From positions 30,583 to 94,582 of the forward strand of contig NZ_QLVD01000005.1 in assembly GCF_003352835.1 (NCBI RefSeq): a stretch of 64,000 bases of DNA, read 5' to 3'. The notes below the pieces were generated by a model. The model saw only the letters and a list, made by a program, of their open reading frames with translations, was not told the DNA's origin and did not search any database. This stretch comes from Ornithinimicrobium murale. Its GTDB lineage: Bacteria; Actinomycetota; Actinomycetes; Actinomycetales; Dermatophilaceae. Position numbers and translations under genes: made by a program. Below, one piece after another: positions 7,232 to 15,405 of this stretch (positions are counted from its first letter, which is position 1; each line of letters starts with the position of its first letter).

Positions 7232-8950
7232 GTGCGCCCGTTCGCCCTGGTGGCCACCGCCCTGGTGGCCAAGTCGGTCGCGGTCGCCGGCGCCGTCCTG
7301 GGCGCGGACCCGCGGATCGCCCTGGTGGTGCTCACGGCCCTCCCGCTGATCGCACTGGTGCTCTGCCCAGGGCTCCTGCTGCGCGGGAGGGGACGCACGG
7401 CATACCTGATCGGTGCCGACCTGCTGGTGACCGTCCTGCTCTTCGCCGACGTGCTCTATGCCCGGTCCTCGGGACGTCTGCTCAGCCTGCACCTGCTGAG
7501 CCAGCCGAGCGGGTTCGAGGGGATGGGGTCCTCCGTGCTGGCCATGATGCGGTGGTGGGACCTGCTGTTGTTCGTGGACCTGTTGCTCCTGGGGGTGCTC
7601 GCGCTCACGGCCCGGCTGCGGGGGTGGCGGCTGCACAACCCGCAGACCAAGGAGCGCGGTGTGCGGTGGCGCATCGGGCGGGTGCGGGTGGTCGCGCTGG
7701 TGGTGGCCGGCTCGGTCGTGGCGTTCCTGGTGCAGGTGATGACACTGACCTCTGACCCGGGGTTGCGGGTCTCCACCCTGTCGCCGTTGGGGACCCACGC
7801 CTACGAGGCCTACACCGAGCTGGTCGACTCCCACGGGGAGCTCACGCCCTCGGAGCGGGAGCGGGTCAGGGCCTGGTTCGAGGCCAACGCGGGCTTCCAG
7901 CAGGCCGCGCCCGAGCACGAGGACCTGGTCGGGATGCTCGAGGGCCGGGACCTCTACATCGTGCAGTTCGAGTCGCTCGAACAGGTGGTGATCGATGCCG
8001 CCCCCTACGGCGAGGAGGTGACCCCCACGATCAACAGCTGGCTCGATGAGAGCCTGGTCTTCGACCAGGTGCTGGCGCAGGTGCGCGACGGCAGCAGCTC
8101 TGACGGTGAGCTGCTGATGCTGGCCGGGGTCTATCCCGTGCAGTCGGGCGCTGCCTTCATGCGCTTCCCCGACCATGACGGCTACACCACCCTGCCGCGG
8201 CTGCTGGCCGACGAGGGGTACCGGTCGATCGCGCTGCACAACGACACCGAGACCTTCTGGAACCGGGACCGCGTCTATCCGCACCTGGGGTTCGAGCGGT
8301 TCATCGGTCAGGAGGGGTTCGACTCCGGCACGCCACTCGGCCTCGGGCTGGCCGACACCGACCTGTTCGACCAGGCACTGCGCGAGATCGACGGGCTGCC
8401 CGCACCCCGCTTCCTGCACCTGATCACCACGACCTCACACCTGCCGTGGGAGCTGCCCGAGGAGCTGCAGGACCTGGACCTGCCGGGCGAGGACGCGACG
8501 AGCGACTACCTGGAGACCGTGCACTACACGGACGCGGCGCTGGGGGAGTTCGCCGCCGGGCTGCAGGAGCGCGGCCTGCTGGAGCAGTCGGCGATCGTCG
8601 TGGTCGGCGACCACGAGGGGCCGCACCGCTATGCCCCCGAGGACGAGCGCTGGATGGACGGGAACGCCGGGCGGGTGCCCTTCATCGTCTATGTGCCCGG
8701 GATGGACGGGCGACGGATCTCCACCAGTGGGGGCCAGGTCGACGTGCTGCCGACCCTGGCGCAGCTGTTCGGGATCGACCCGGAGCAGTATGCCGAGGGC
8801 GTGATGGGGCGCACCCTGCTCGGCCCCGCGTCGGGCTCAGCAGTGACCCCGGACGGCCAGGTGCTGCCCGGGGCCTTTGGCGTCGAGCACCTGCGTGAGG
8901 CCTACGGGATCGCCGACCTGGCGATCAGCGGCGACTGGTTCGCAGAATAG
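7232..8950 (+). CDS. LtaS-like membrane sulfatase / glycerophosphate transferase homologue
   Basis: 572 aa, GTG start six bases after the RDD gene. Five hydrophobic helices occupy about residues 1-170, followed by an extracellular alkaline-phosphatase-fold domain. Metal-site motifs of LTA synthase/phosphoglycerol transferase are visible: LYIVQFESLE (ligand glutamate), HNDTETFWNRD, and VVVGDHEGPH. The position of the catalytic threonine (GKTSDSEF in S. aureus LtaS) is here GSSSDGEL with Ser289. Serine could still act as nucleophile, as could a different chemistry. Family assignment is firm. Whether it polymerises lipoteichoic acid, decorates a glycolipid or modifies another polymer is open. 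Confidence 0.8.
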   Translation: MRPFALVATALVAKSVAVAGAVLGADPRIALVVLTALPLIALVLCPGLLLRGRGRTAYLIGADLLVTVLLFADVLYARSSGRLLSLHLLSQPSGFEGMGSSVLAMMRWWDLLLFVDLLLLGVLALTARLRGWRLHNPQTKERGVRWRIGRVRVVALVVAGSVVAFLVQVMTLTSDPGLRVSTLSPLGTHAYEAYTELVDSHGELTPSERERVRAWFEANAGFQQAAPEHEDLVGMLEGRDLYIVQFESLEQVVIDAAPYGEEVTPTINSWLDESLVFDQVLAQVRDGSSSDGELLMLAGVYPVQSGAAFMRFPDHDGYTTLPRLLADEGYRSIALHNDTETFWNRDRVYPHLGFERFIGQEGFDSGTPLGLGLADTDLFDQALREIDGLPAPRFLHLITTTSHLPWELPEELQDLDLPGEDATSDYLETVHYTDAALGEFAAGLQERGLLEQSAIVVVGDHEGPHRYAPEDERWMDGNAGRVPFIVYVPGMDGRRISTSGGQVDVLPTLAQLFGIDPEQYAEGVMGRTLLGPASGSAVTPDGQVLPGAFGVEHLREAYGIADLAISGDWFAE

Positions 8951-9031
8951 GCCGCCCCCGTAGGCCGCCCCCAGGGGGTCGCGGGGGTGACTTCCGTGGT
9001 GGCCTTTGCTCGGGGCAGATCGTGGCCCGCG

Positions 9032-9198
9032 GGCACTGTCGTGCACGGCCGGTCGCCCCTGCCCGATCCTGCACGACACCCTGTCCCGAGGTTCGGCACT
9101 GTCGTGCACGGCCGGTCACCCCTGCCCGATCCTGCACGACACCCTGTCCCGAGGTTCGGCACTGTCGTGCACGGCCGGTCACCCCTGCCCGATCCTGC
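9032..9198. repeat. 63-bp tandem repeat, 2.65 copies, each a hairpin
   Basis: Units start at 9032, 9095 and 9158; copies are nearly identical. Each complete unit carries TGTCGTGCA and its exact complement TGCACGACA about 42 bases end to end (9037-9078 in the first), so each can fold; the third copy loses its right arm. It fills most of the 313-bp gap between the sulfatase and the DUF4191 gene. No open frame there looks like a gene: the short frames all translate the repeat. Confidence 0.9.
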
Positions 9199-9263
9199 GC
9201 TCGGAGTTGTCGTGGGCGTAATTGACGGCGATCTGCCTCGCCAACGCCGCACCGCTGCTCGCG

Positions 9264-10049
9264 TCAGCGCCCGCGCAGAGCGCGGCGGTCCATCCGGGCC
9301 TTGCGCGGGTCGACACCGGCAGGCAGCGGCGGCTTGGCGCTGGCGCTGATCGCCTTGAGCCGCTTGTGCACGACCATGGCCTCCTGCTTGGTGATGCTCT
9401 TGTCCAGCTTCTTCATGGTCTTGACGAGTTTGGACAGTCGCACCTCGTCCTCGCCGTGGCCGACCCGCAGCGTGTGGACCGGCACCTCGGGTCCGACGAT
9501 GCGACCGACCTTGCGGCGCTCGTTCTCGGAGATGCGCTTGGCGGCGGCCTGCGGGCCCTCGTTGATCAGCACCACACCGGGCAGGCCGACGGCACGGAAG
9601 ACCATCGCCGCGTTGTGCAGGTCGCGCATGCCGCGGACCTTGCCGCCGGCTTCGGCAGCGACCGGCTCCTCGTCGTAGTACCAGGTGCGCTTCAGCGTGC
9701 CCAGCACCGCAGCGGTGGCGCCGGGCTGTCCCTCGATCTGGCTGAACGCCGCCTGTTCCGCCCGCCGCGCCAGGATGAAGACGGCGGCCAGGATCGCCAG
9801 CGGGAGGCTGATGATCATCACGTAGACGAGCATGTTGAGCCAGAGCCCGATCAGCAGGCCGACCAGCAGCACGGCCAGGGCGGCCAGGAGCATCCACCAC
9901 ATGGCAGCAGGGTCGTGCTTGCGGGTCATGCTCCAGACCTGCTTGAACTGCTGCCACCTCCCTGGGTTGTTGGGGTCCCTGGGCGGCTTGTTCTTGCGGC
10001 CGAACCGGCGCTTGCGCTTGGGCTCGGTCGAGTCGTTCGTGGTGGACAT
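9264..10049 (-). CDS. DUF4191 membrane protein
   Basis: 261 aa. A basic N-terminus (KRKRRFGRKNKPPRDPNN) precedes two adjacent transmembrane helices (about residues 50-90, WWMLLAALAVLLVGLLIGLW and VYVMIISLPLAILAAVFIL). A cytoplasmic domain follows with GQPGATAAVLGTLKR and VGLPGVVLINEGP, ending in a basic helical tail. This is the actinobacterial DUF4191 family, represented in M. tuberculosis by Rv2219 beside lipA, the same arrangement seen here. Function unknown. It is probably cotranscribed with lipA, which ends five bases... upstream on the same strand direction: lipA's stop at 10055 is 5 bp before this start. Confidence 0.85.
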   Translation of the reverse strand: MSTTNDSTEPKRKRRFGRKNKPPRDPNNPGRWQQFKQVWSMTRKHDPAAMWWMLLAALAVLLVGLLIGLWLNMLVYVMIISLPLAILAAVFILARRAEQAAFSQIEGQPGATAAVLGTLKRTWYYDEEPVAAEAGGKVRGMRDLHNAAMVFRAVGLPGVVLINEGPQAAAKRISENERRKVGRIVGPEVPVHTLRVGHGEDEVRLSKLVKTMKKLDKSITKQEAMVVHKRLKAISASAKPPLPAGVDPRKARMDRRALRGR

Positions 10050-10054
10050 AGTGA

Positions 10055-11080
10055 TCAGGATACTTTGGATGTGACCCGGGACAGCAGTGAGGAAGCCTCC
10101 TGCCGGGCGGGGTCATCGGCCGCCTCGCCCAGGTGGGACAGGTTCTCCGGGATCGGACGGCCCCAGGTGCGCATCGCCTGGGCGTAGAGACGCCCTGCGC
10201 GGTAGGAACTACGGACCAACGGCCCGGCCATGACGCCCTTGAACCCGATCTCCTCGGCCAGGTCGGACCAGTGCACGAACTCCTCGGGCTTGACCCACCG
10301 GTCGATCGGGTGGTGCAGCTTGGAGGGCCGCAGATACTGCGTGATCGTCAGGATGTCGCAGCCGGCGTCGTGCAGGTCGTGCAGGGCCGACTCGATCTCG
10401 TGGTCCTCCTCGCCCATGCCCAGGATCAGGTTGGACTTGGTGACCAGGTCGGCCTCGCGGGCCATGGTCAGCACCCGCAGCGACTTGTCGTAGGTGAAGG
10501 CCGGGCGGATCCGCTTGAAGATCCGCGGGACCGTCTCCAGGTTGTGCGCGAAGACCTCGGGGCGGGCGTCGAAGACCTGGCCGACCAGCTCGGGCACGGC
10601 ACCGAAGTCGGGAGGGAGGATCTCCACACCGGTGTTGGGGTTGAGCGCGTGGATCTGCCGGATGGTCTCGGCATACAGGCTGGCCGCGCCGTCGGGCTGG
10701 TCGTCGCGGGCGACGCCGGTGACGGTGGAGTAGCGCAGACCCATCTGCTGCACGGACTCGGCCACGCGGCGGGGCTCGTCCAGGTCGAGCGCCCGGGGCC
10801 GGCCGGTGGCGATGTCGCAGAAGTCGCAGCGGCGGGTGCAGATGTCGCCACCGATGAGGAAGGTCGCCTCGCGGTCCTCCCAACACTCGAAGATGTTGGG
10901 GCAGCCGGCCTCCTGACAGACCGTGTGCAGGCCGCCGGACTTCACCATGCTGTGGAGCTCTTGGTACTCCGGCCCCATCTTGGCGGTGGTCCGGATCCAC
11001 TCGGGCTTGCGCTCGATCGGGGTCTCCGCGTTGCGGGCCTCGACACGGAGCATGCGACGACCCTCGGGTGCGACAGTCAC
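10055..11080 (-). CDS. lipA: Lipoyl synthase (radical SAM)
   Basis: 341 aa. It inserts two sulfurs into the octanoyl chain on E2 and GcvH proteins. Both iron-sulfur motifs are complete: the auxiliary cluster cysteines C55, C60 and C66 ([14 protein letters not shown]) and the radical-SAM triad C81, C85, C88 ([15 protein letters not shown]). The C-terminal RSSYRAG serine motif, which ligates the auxiliary cluster, is present. GTG at 11080 is chosen because AAGGAAG lies upstream and mycobacterial homologues start near [12 protein letters not shown]. lipB is normally adjacent in actinobacteria but here lies 6.4 kb away. Its clients dlaT and gcvT also lie in this window. Confidence 0.96.
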   Translation of the reverse strand: MTVAPEGRRMLRVEARNAETPIERKPEWIRTTAKMGPEYQELHSMVKSGGLHTVCQEAGCPNIFECWEDREATFLIGGDICTRRCDFCDIATGRPRALDLDEPRRVAESVQQMGLRYSTVTGVARDDQPDGAASLYAETIRQIHALNPNTGVEILPPDFGAVPELVGQVFDARPEVFAHNLETVPRIFKRIRPAFTYDKSLRVLTMAREADLVTKSNLILGMGEEDHEIESALHDLHDAGCDILTITQYLRPSKLHHPIDRWVKPEEFVHWSDLAEEIGFKGVMAGPLVRSSYRAGRLYAQAMRTWGRPIPENLSHLGEAADDPARQEASSLLSRVTSKVS

Positions 11081-11175
11081 TCGTTCCACTTCCTTGCAGA
11101 CGAATTGGTCCTGCCAGCCTAATGCCGCAGCCGATCCCGAGCGCGATCGCCCCCCGGCCAGCCGGCGCAACGGGG

Positions 11176-11221
11176 TGCGGCCCCGCACCCACCGGATTGC
11201 TCGAGTGGGTGCGGGGCCGCA
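11176..11221 (-). terminator. Strong 17-bp stem terminator after the carboxypeptidase gene
   Basis: TGCGGCCCCGCACCCAC (11176-11192) pairs perfectly with GTGGGTGCGGGGCCGCA (11205-11221) around a 12-base loop. It lies 100 bases past the carboxypeptidase stop and upstream of lipA. No T-run. Confidence 0.75.
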
Positions 11222-11321
11222 GGCCAACTACCAGACCGAGGTATGCCGTGGCTCACCCGGGGTGGGTGGCCGTCGGTCCTCGGTGGCCCGGGAAGGTCAG
11301 CCGGTCAGGTGACCGGGACGG

Positions 11322-12482
11322 TCAGTTGGAGGGGAAGGCGCGGTTGGGGATGTCCTCGTAGGCCTCCGGGTCGAGGGTGTTGATGCTGTCGTCGGCGACC
11401 GCGTCAACCAGGCCGTCCAGCCCGATCTCGACCTGCTTGGTCAGCTTGCCGTTGCCCTTCGAGCCGTCGTACTGGGTCTGGCTGGAGGTCTCGAACAGGA
11501 CGGTGGCGCTGCCGCGCAGGGCGAAGGAGCCCAGGGCGGTGCCCGGCAGGTTGGTGTTCTGCGGGTAGAGGGTCAGGTCGCCGAAGCCGGAGTTGCCCTT
11601 GCCCTGGAGCGCGTCGTAGACGGCGACGTTCGCGCGGCGCGAGGCGTCGTAGTCGAACTTCGGCCAGTCACCGAACTCCGTGGGGTCGGCGATGAACCGG
11701 CCCGAGATGGACAGCGGCGAGTAGTCGCCGGTGCCCTCGACCACGTAGCAGTTCCACTGGTTGTGCAGGTCCACGAAGTAGTCGACGGTCTCGAACTCGG
11801 ACTCGAGGTCGCGGTAGATCTCGCGCACGGTCTGGGCCTCGGGCGTGAGGTACCACCCGGTGCCGGCGCTGCTGCCGGGGAAGTCCTCCGGGACGGGCAC
11901 GTAGTCCAGGTCGGGGTTGAAGTCACGGTTGGTGTCAAAGCCCGGCACCGACGCGCGGTAGTTCCACGCCGGCTCCGCATCGGCCAGCTGGGGGAAGTCC
12001 TCGACGACCTCGTCCCAGGACATCGCGTTCTGGCGGTGGTCCGCCTCGCCGCCGTCCACGTTGAGCCGCGGGATCGCCACGATGGTGACCTCCTCGCGCA
12101 GCGCCTGGGCCGCGGGGGAGTTCCCGCCCCACTGGGGGAGCAGGTTGAGCAGGGCTTCGGTCCCGTGGTTCTCGTTGCCGTGGATCTGGGACTGGACGAG
12201 CAGCACGGTGTCACCGTGGCCGACGCGGGCCTGGTAGATCTCGCGGCCCTGATTGCTGTAGCCAGCGACCTCGACGTCGACGGTGCCGCCGGTGGTCTGC
12301 TCGATCTTCTCCAGCTTGTTGGTGAGCTGGGCGTGGTTGACGAAGGCATCGTTGTTGTTGCCGGCCTCGTCGCCGCAGTGCGCGTTGCCGGGGATGGCCT
12401 GGGCAGGGGCAGACAGGAGCAGGGAGCCGGCCAGGAGCGCTGCGCCGCCGGCGGCCAGTGTCTTGGTGGGAGACAGGGACAT
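11322..12482 (-). CDS. Secreted M14 zinc carboxypeptidase
   Basis: 386 aa. Sec signal peptide (MSLSPTKTLAAGGAALLAGS then LLLSAPAQA, cleavage after AQA near residue 29). The M14 zinc site is visible as QIHGNENHG (HxxE) and VDLHNQW (third ligand); the catalytic glutamate is likely in VLFETSSQ near the C-terminus. The family removes C-terminal residues from peptides or trims peptidoglycan stem peptides. Exported location is clear, but the substrate is not. Two cysteines in the N-terminal AHCGDE and in WNCYV may pair. It is a single-gene unit with its own terminator and was inserted between lipA and lipB relative to mycobacteria. Confidence 0.88.
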   Translation of the reverse strand: MSLSPTKTLAAGGAALLAGSLLLSAPAQAIPGNAHCGDEAGNNNDAFVNHAQLTNKLEKIEQTTGGTVDVEVAGYSNQGREIYQARVGHGDTVLLVQSQIHGNENHGTEALLNLLPQWGGNSPAAQALREEVTIVAIPRLNVDGGEADHRQNAMSWDEVVEDFPQLADAEPAWNYRASVPGFDTNRDFNPDLDYVPVPEDFPGSSAGTGWYLTPEAQTVREIYRDLESEFETVDYFVDLHNQWNCYVVEGTGDYSPLSISGRFIADPTEFGDWPKFDYDASRRANVAVYDALQGKGNSGFGDLTLYPQNTNLPGTALGSFALRGSATVLFETSSQTQYDGSKGNGKLTKQVEIGLDGLVDAVADDSINTLDPEAYEDIPNRAFPSN

Positions 12483-12641
12483 GGGTGATCAACCTCGCTG
12501 TTGGGGTCAGGGGCTGTCCACTCTGGCAGTGCCTGCTCGCACCTACCAGGGGTGCGAGGTAAATCCTTCGTCTGCGTTGTCCCAGAGACTGATTGGTAAC
12601 CCTCAATCACCTCTGGCGGGGGCGAACAAGAGAGGTGAGTT

Positions 12642-12660
12642 GTTATAGAGCAACTATAAC
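12642..12660. promoter_or_regulatory. YtrA-type GntR operator over the promoter
   Basis: GTTATAG-agcaa-CTATAAC is a perfect 7-bp dyad with a 5-base spacer. It ends 14 bases before the GntR start and overlaps the only -10-like sequences there (TATAAC 12655-12660, TATATG 12661-12666). Autorepression of the operon follows as the likely reading. Confidence 0.75.
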
Positions 12661-12674
12661 TATATGCTCAAGGT

Positions 12675-13025
12675 GTGCTGATCCGGATCGACCCCCAGGC
12701 CAGTGAGCCGATCTATACCCAGATCGAGCTCGAGGTCCGGCGCGCGATCGCCCGGGGTGAGATCACCACGGGCGACCGGTTGCCGGCCGCCCGGGACCTG
12801 GCCGCCTCCCTGGAGGTCAACATGCACACGGTCCTGCGGGCCTACACCGAGCTGCGCGACGCCGGTGTGATCGACCTGCGCCGGGGGCGCGGAGCCGTCG
12901 TGCTCGCGCAGGAGCCGACCGCCCCCGAGATGGACCAGGCGGTGGAGCACCTGCTCGAGGTCGCCCGCCGTCACGGCATTCCCCTGTCCCAGCTGCACCA
13001 GGCACTTGATGAAGGAGCCACGTGA
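12675..13025 (+). CDS. GntR-family regulator, YtrA subfamily
   Basis: 116 aa. The N-terminal winged helix is the standard GntR form (PIYTQIELEVRRAIARGEIT, GDRLPAARDLAASLEVN, HTVLRAYTELRDAGVIDLRRGRGAVV). It is followed by only about 40 helical residues, the short C-terminal domain that defines the YtrA subfamily. These repressors normally control linked membrane-protein or ABC operons. A perfect dyad lies immediately upstream, and the ribosome site is poor, so the mRNA is probably leaderless or nearly so. The stop overlaps the next start (TGATG), so regulator and DUF1648 protein are translationally coupled. Confidence 0.9.
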   Translation: MLIRIDPQASEPIYTQIELEVRRAIARGEITTGDRLPAARDLAASLEVNMHTVLRAYTELRDAGVIDLRRGRGAVVLAQEPTAPEMDQAVEHLLEVARRHGIPLSQLHQALDEGAT

Positions 13026-14002
13026 TGACCCATCCGACCCCAGCCGAGCAGCGCGTTCGGCGCGCCCACCTCAGCGCGACGATCCTGGTGACGGCTCTCA
13101 GTTGGCTGGCCCTGGTGGCCATCCTCCTTCTCGTCGCCGGGGAGCTGCCGGACCGCGTGGCCACGCACTTCGACCTGTCCGGCACGGCCGATGACGACAT
13201 GGCTCGCGGCGTGGCGCTGACGATGTTCGGCCTCGTGGCGATCGTGCTCCCGGCCGTGCTCCTCGGCGTCTTCGCGGCCACCCGGTGGTGGCGCGGGGAG
13301 TGGGCCCGGACGTTCGCTGGCTTCCTGGCCGGTCTGCCCGTCGGCCTGAGCGCGGTCTTCGCCGTGGTCGTGCTCGCCAACCGCGGCGCGGCCTCCCCCC
13401 AGGAGGTGACGCTCAGCCCGTGGCTGATGCTCGTCGGCCTGGGGCTGGCTGCCCTGGTCGGGGTGCTGGTCGCGCTGGTCCTGCCCAGGGGAGTGGCGCG
13501 TCCGAGCACCGCGGTGGTGACGCCGGTCGAGCTCGCCCCGAGCGAGCGGGCCTCCTGGTTCGGCCGCGTGGAGACCGGGCGACCGGCGCTGCTGGCGATG
13601 GTCGCTGCGGTGCTGGTCCTGGTGCTGGCCACGCTCGCCAGCGGCCTCTGGTGGCTATGGCCGGTCACGGCCCTCGTCGGGCTGTTGCTCGTGGCGGTCA
13701 CCAGCTTCGTGGTCACCGTCGATGCCTCCGGGGTCACCTGGCGCTCCACGGTCGGGCTGCCCCGCGGTCACATCCCGCTGGAGCAGATCACCGACGCCGG
13801 AGTCATCGACGTCTCGCCGGCTGACTTCGGCGGGTTCGGGCTGCGGATGACGCCCGGTGGTCTGGGTCTGGTCTCCCGGCAGGGCAGTGCGCTGCAGGTC
13901 AGTCACGGTGGGCGCCGCTTCGTGGCCACGGTGGATGACGCGACGACCGGTGCGGGCCTGCTCCTGGGCTACCTGCGTCACGGCGAGCACGCCCGCCGCT
14001 AG
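13025..14002 (+). CDS. DUF1648-type polytopic membrane protein
   Basis: 325 aa from ATG 13025 (a GTG at 13022 is also possible; AAGGAG lies seven bases before the ATG). Four or more transmembrane helices in the first 150 residues include LPDRVATHFDLSGTADD between helices 1 and 2, the DUF1648 hallmark. Two further helices are near residue 190-225, then a soluble PH-like tail (VVTVDASGVTWRSTVGLPRGHIPLEQI). The family is commonly paired with YtrA-type GntR regulators, as here. Function is not known; a role in envelope stress is suggested by that pairing only. Confidence 0.8.
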   Translation: MTHPTPAEQRVRRAHLSATILVTALSWLALVAILLLVAGELPDRVATHFDLSGTADDDMARGVALTMFGLVAIVLPAVLLGVFAATRWWRGEWARTFAGFLAGLPVGLSAVFAVVVLANRGAASPQEVTLSPWLMLVGLGLAALVGVLVALVLPRGVARPSTAVVTPVELAPSERASWFGRVETGRPALLAMVAAVLVLVLATLASGLWWLWPVTALVGLLLVAVTSFVVTVDASGVTWRSTVGLPRGHIPLEQITDAGVIDVSPADFGGFGLRMTPGGLGLVSRQGSALQVSHGGRRFVATVDDATTGAGLLLGYLRHGEHARR

Positions 14003-14096
14003 CCCGCTGACCAGCACCGGCATGACGTGGGGGAACAGGCCCCGGCGCGATCTGGTTGAGCGCTGTGAACACTCACCGACGTGATGGAGGTTGACC

Positions 14097-14756
14097 ATGA
14101 GCAGGATCGCAGTCATCGGAGGCCACGGCAAGGTCGCGCTGCACCTGGCCCAGCAGCTCACCGAACGCGGCGATGAGGTGACCTCGATCATCCGCAATCC
14201 CGACCACGGCGCCGACGTCGCACAGACCGGTGCGCGTCCGGTCGTGCTCGACATCGAGCAGACGGACGTCAGCTCCCTGGCGCAGGTGCTCGCGGGGCAC
14301 GACGCGGTCGTGTGGACGGCCGGTGCCGGCGGCGGCGATCCGGACCGGACGAAAGCCGTCGACCGGGACGCCGCGATCGCCTCGATGGGCGCCGCGGCCG
14401 AGGCCGGGGTCTTCCGCTACGTGATGGTGTCCTACCGCGGGGCCGGCAAGGACCAGATCCCGGCAGACAACCCCTTCAGCACGTATGCCGAGGCCAAGGC
14501 CGCCGCGGACGCTCACCTGCGCTCCTCCGGGCTGCAGTGGACGATCGTGGCGCCGGGCCGGCTGGACCTGGAGCCCGGTGGCGGCACCATCCACCTGGAC
14601 CGGGACTACGACCGTGCCCACGATGCGACCAGCGTCTCCCGCCAGGACGTCGCCGCCGTCGTGGCAGCGGTCCTCGCGGACGAGACGACCATCGGCAGCA
14701 CCTACGAGTTCGTCGGCGGAGACACCCCGATCAGCGAGGCACTCAGCTCGAGCTGA
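14097..14756 (+). CDS. NAD(P)H-binding SDR-family protein (YwnB-like)
   Basis: 219 aa, ATG at 14097 with GGAGG six bases upstream. The Rossmann motif IAVIGGHGKVALHLAQQLTERGDEVTSIIRNP is followed by VVWTAGAGGGDPDRTKAVDRDAAI and the atypical-SDR signature FSTYAEAKAAADAHLRSSGL with W-TIVAPGRL. Cytoplasmic; substrate unknown, perhaps a flavin- or quinone-type reductase as in other members. It is about 95 bp after the DUF1648 gene and may be a separate unit. It differs from the NmrA-like protein at 4.3 kb. Confidence 0.82.
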   Translation: MSRIAVIGGHGKVALHLAQQLTERGDEVTSIIRNPDHGADVAQTGARPVVLDIEQTDVSSLAQVLAGHDAVVWTAGAGGGDPDRTKAVDRDAAIASMGAAAEAGVFRYVMVSYRGAGKDQIPADNPFSTYAEAKAAADAHLRSSGLQWTIVAPGRLDLEPGGGTIHLDRDYDRAHDATSVSRQDVAAVVAAVLADETTIGSTYEFVGGDTPISEALSSS

Positions 14757-14783
14757 CCGCGGCCGGGGCGCCCAGCCACCAAC

Positions 14784-15392
14784 CTACGAGGTGCCCTGGG
14801 TCTGCGTGACCGTGAGCCACGGGAAACCTTGGAGATCAGTGTCGGTCAGGTCTGCGGGTCCGCTGAGCTGCGCGGTGAACGTGACGCTGGTGCCGGACGT
14901 GGCGCGCGGGTCGATGGCAGCAAGCTCGTCATCGGGTATCCCGTATCGGTAGGTCTGGGACCACGAGCCGCGGTGCCGATGGTTCTGGTGGGTCAGCTCG
15001 CGGCTGAGCGCTGCGACCGTGGACATGCCGCGGCGGGGCAGTCCGTCCGGAAGGACAGGCGCCGTTGCCTCATCCCGGAACCGGACGTCCGCCGTGGCCA
15101 TCACGGGTTTGCGGATCACCCGCCCCTTCGAGTCCGTCCGGGTGTCGGTGCCTCGCCCGTCGTCGGCGACGGTGACGCCTCCGTCCGGGTGATAGGTGAC
15201 CGTCGTGGTCCCCACGCGGCCCAGGTGCTCGGCCTCCTCGTTGGCATAGGCGAGCACCTCCAGGATGAGGTGGCGCCTGCCGCCGGCAGAGTCACCGTGA
15301 CTCAGGAGCTCGCGGACGGCGCCGAGGTGCTCCAGGTCAACATCCGTGCCCCAGTCGTGTGTCGTGACCTGCCAGGAGGAGCGCTCGTTCAT
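14784..15392 (-). CDS. GyrB-like GHKL ATP-binding protein without partner domains
   Basis: 202 aa. The order LILEVLAYANEEAEHLG (N-box with glutamate and asparagine), VADDGRG (G1 box) and RRGMSTVAALS (G2-like lid) matches the ATPase domain of type II topoisomerases. It also carries the GyrB-like N-terminal register LGAVRELL. No transducer or TOPRIM domain follows, and the protein ends near residue 200, so it is not gyrase. Stand-alone GyrB-like ATPases occur in actinobacteria without assigned function. It starts 13 bases after the ABC permease stop, so it is probably last in the ABC operon. ATG 15392 was chosen; ATG 15416 would overlap the permease. Confidence 0.7.
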   Translation of the reverse strand: MNERSSWQVTTHDWGTDVDLEHLGAVRELLSHGDSAGGRRHLILEVLAYANEEAEHLGRVGTTTVTYHPDGGVTVADDGRGTDTRTDSKGRVIRKPVMATADVRFRDEATAPVLPDGLPRRGMSTVAALSRELTHQNHRHRGSWSQTYRYGIPDDELAAIDPRATSGTSVTFTAQLSGPADLTDTDLQGFPWLTVTQTQGTS

Positions 15393-15405
15393 CGAGCGAC
15401 CTGGG

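Noticed and set aside
9006..9225. Short ORFs in three frames downstream of the sulfatase
   Set aside because: All simply translate the 63-bp tandem repeat; no start signals or conserved domains.
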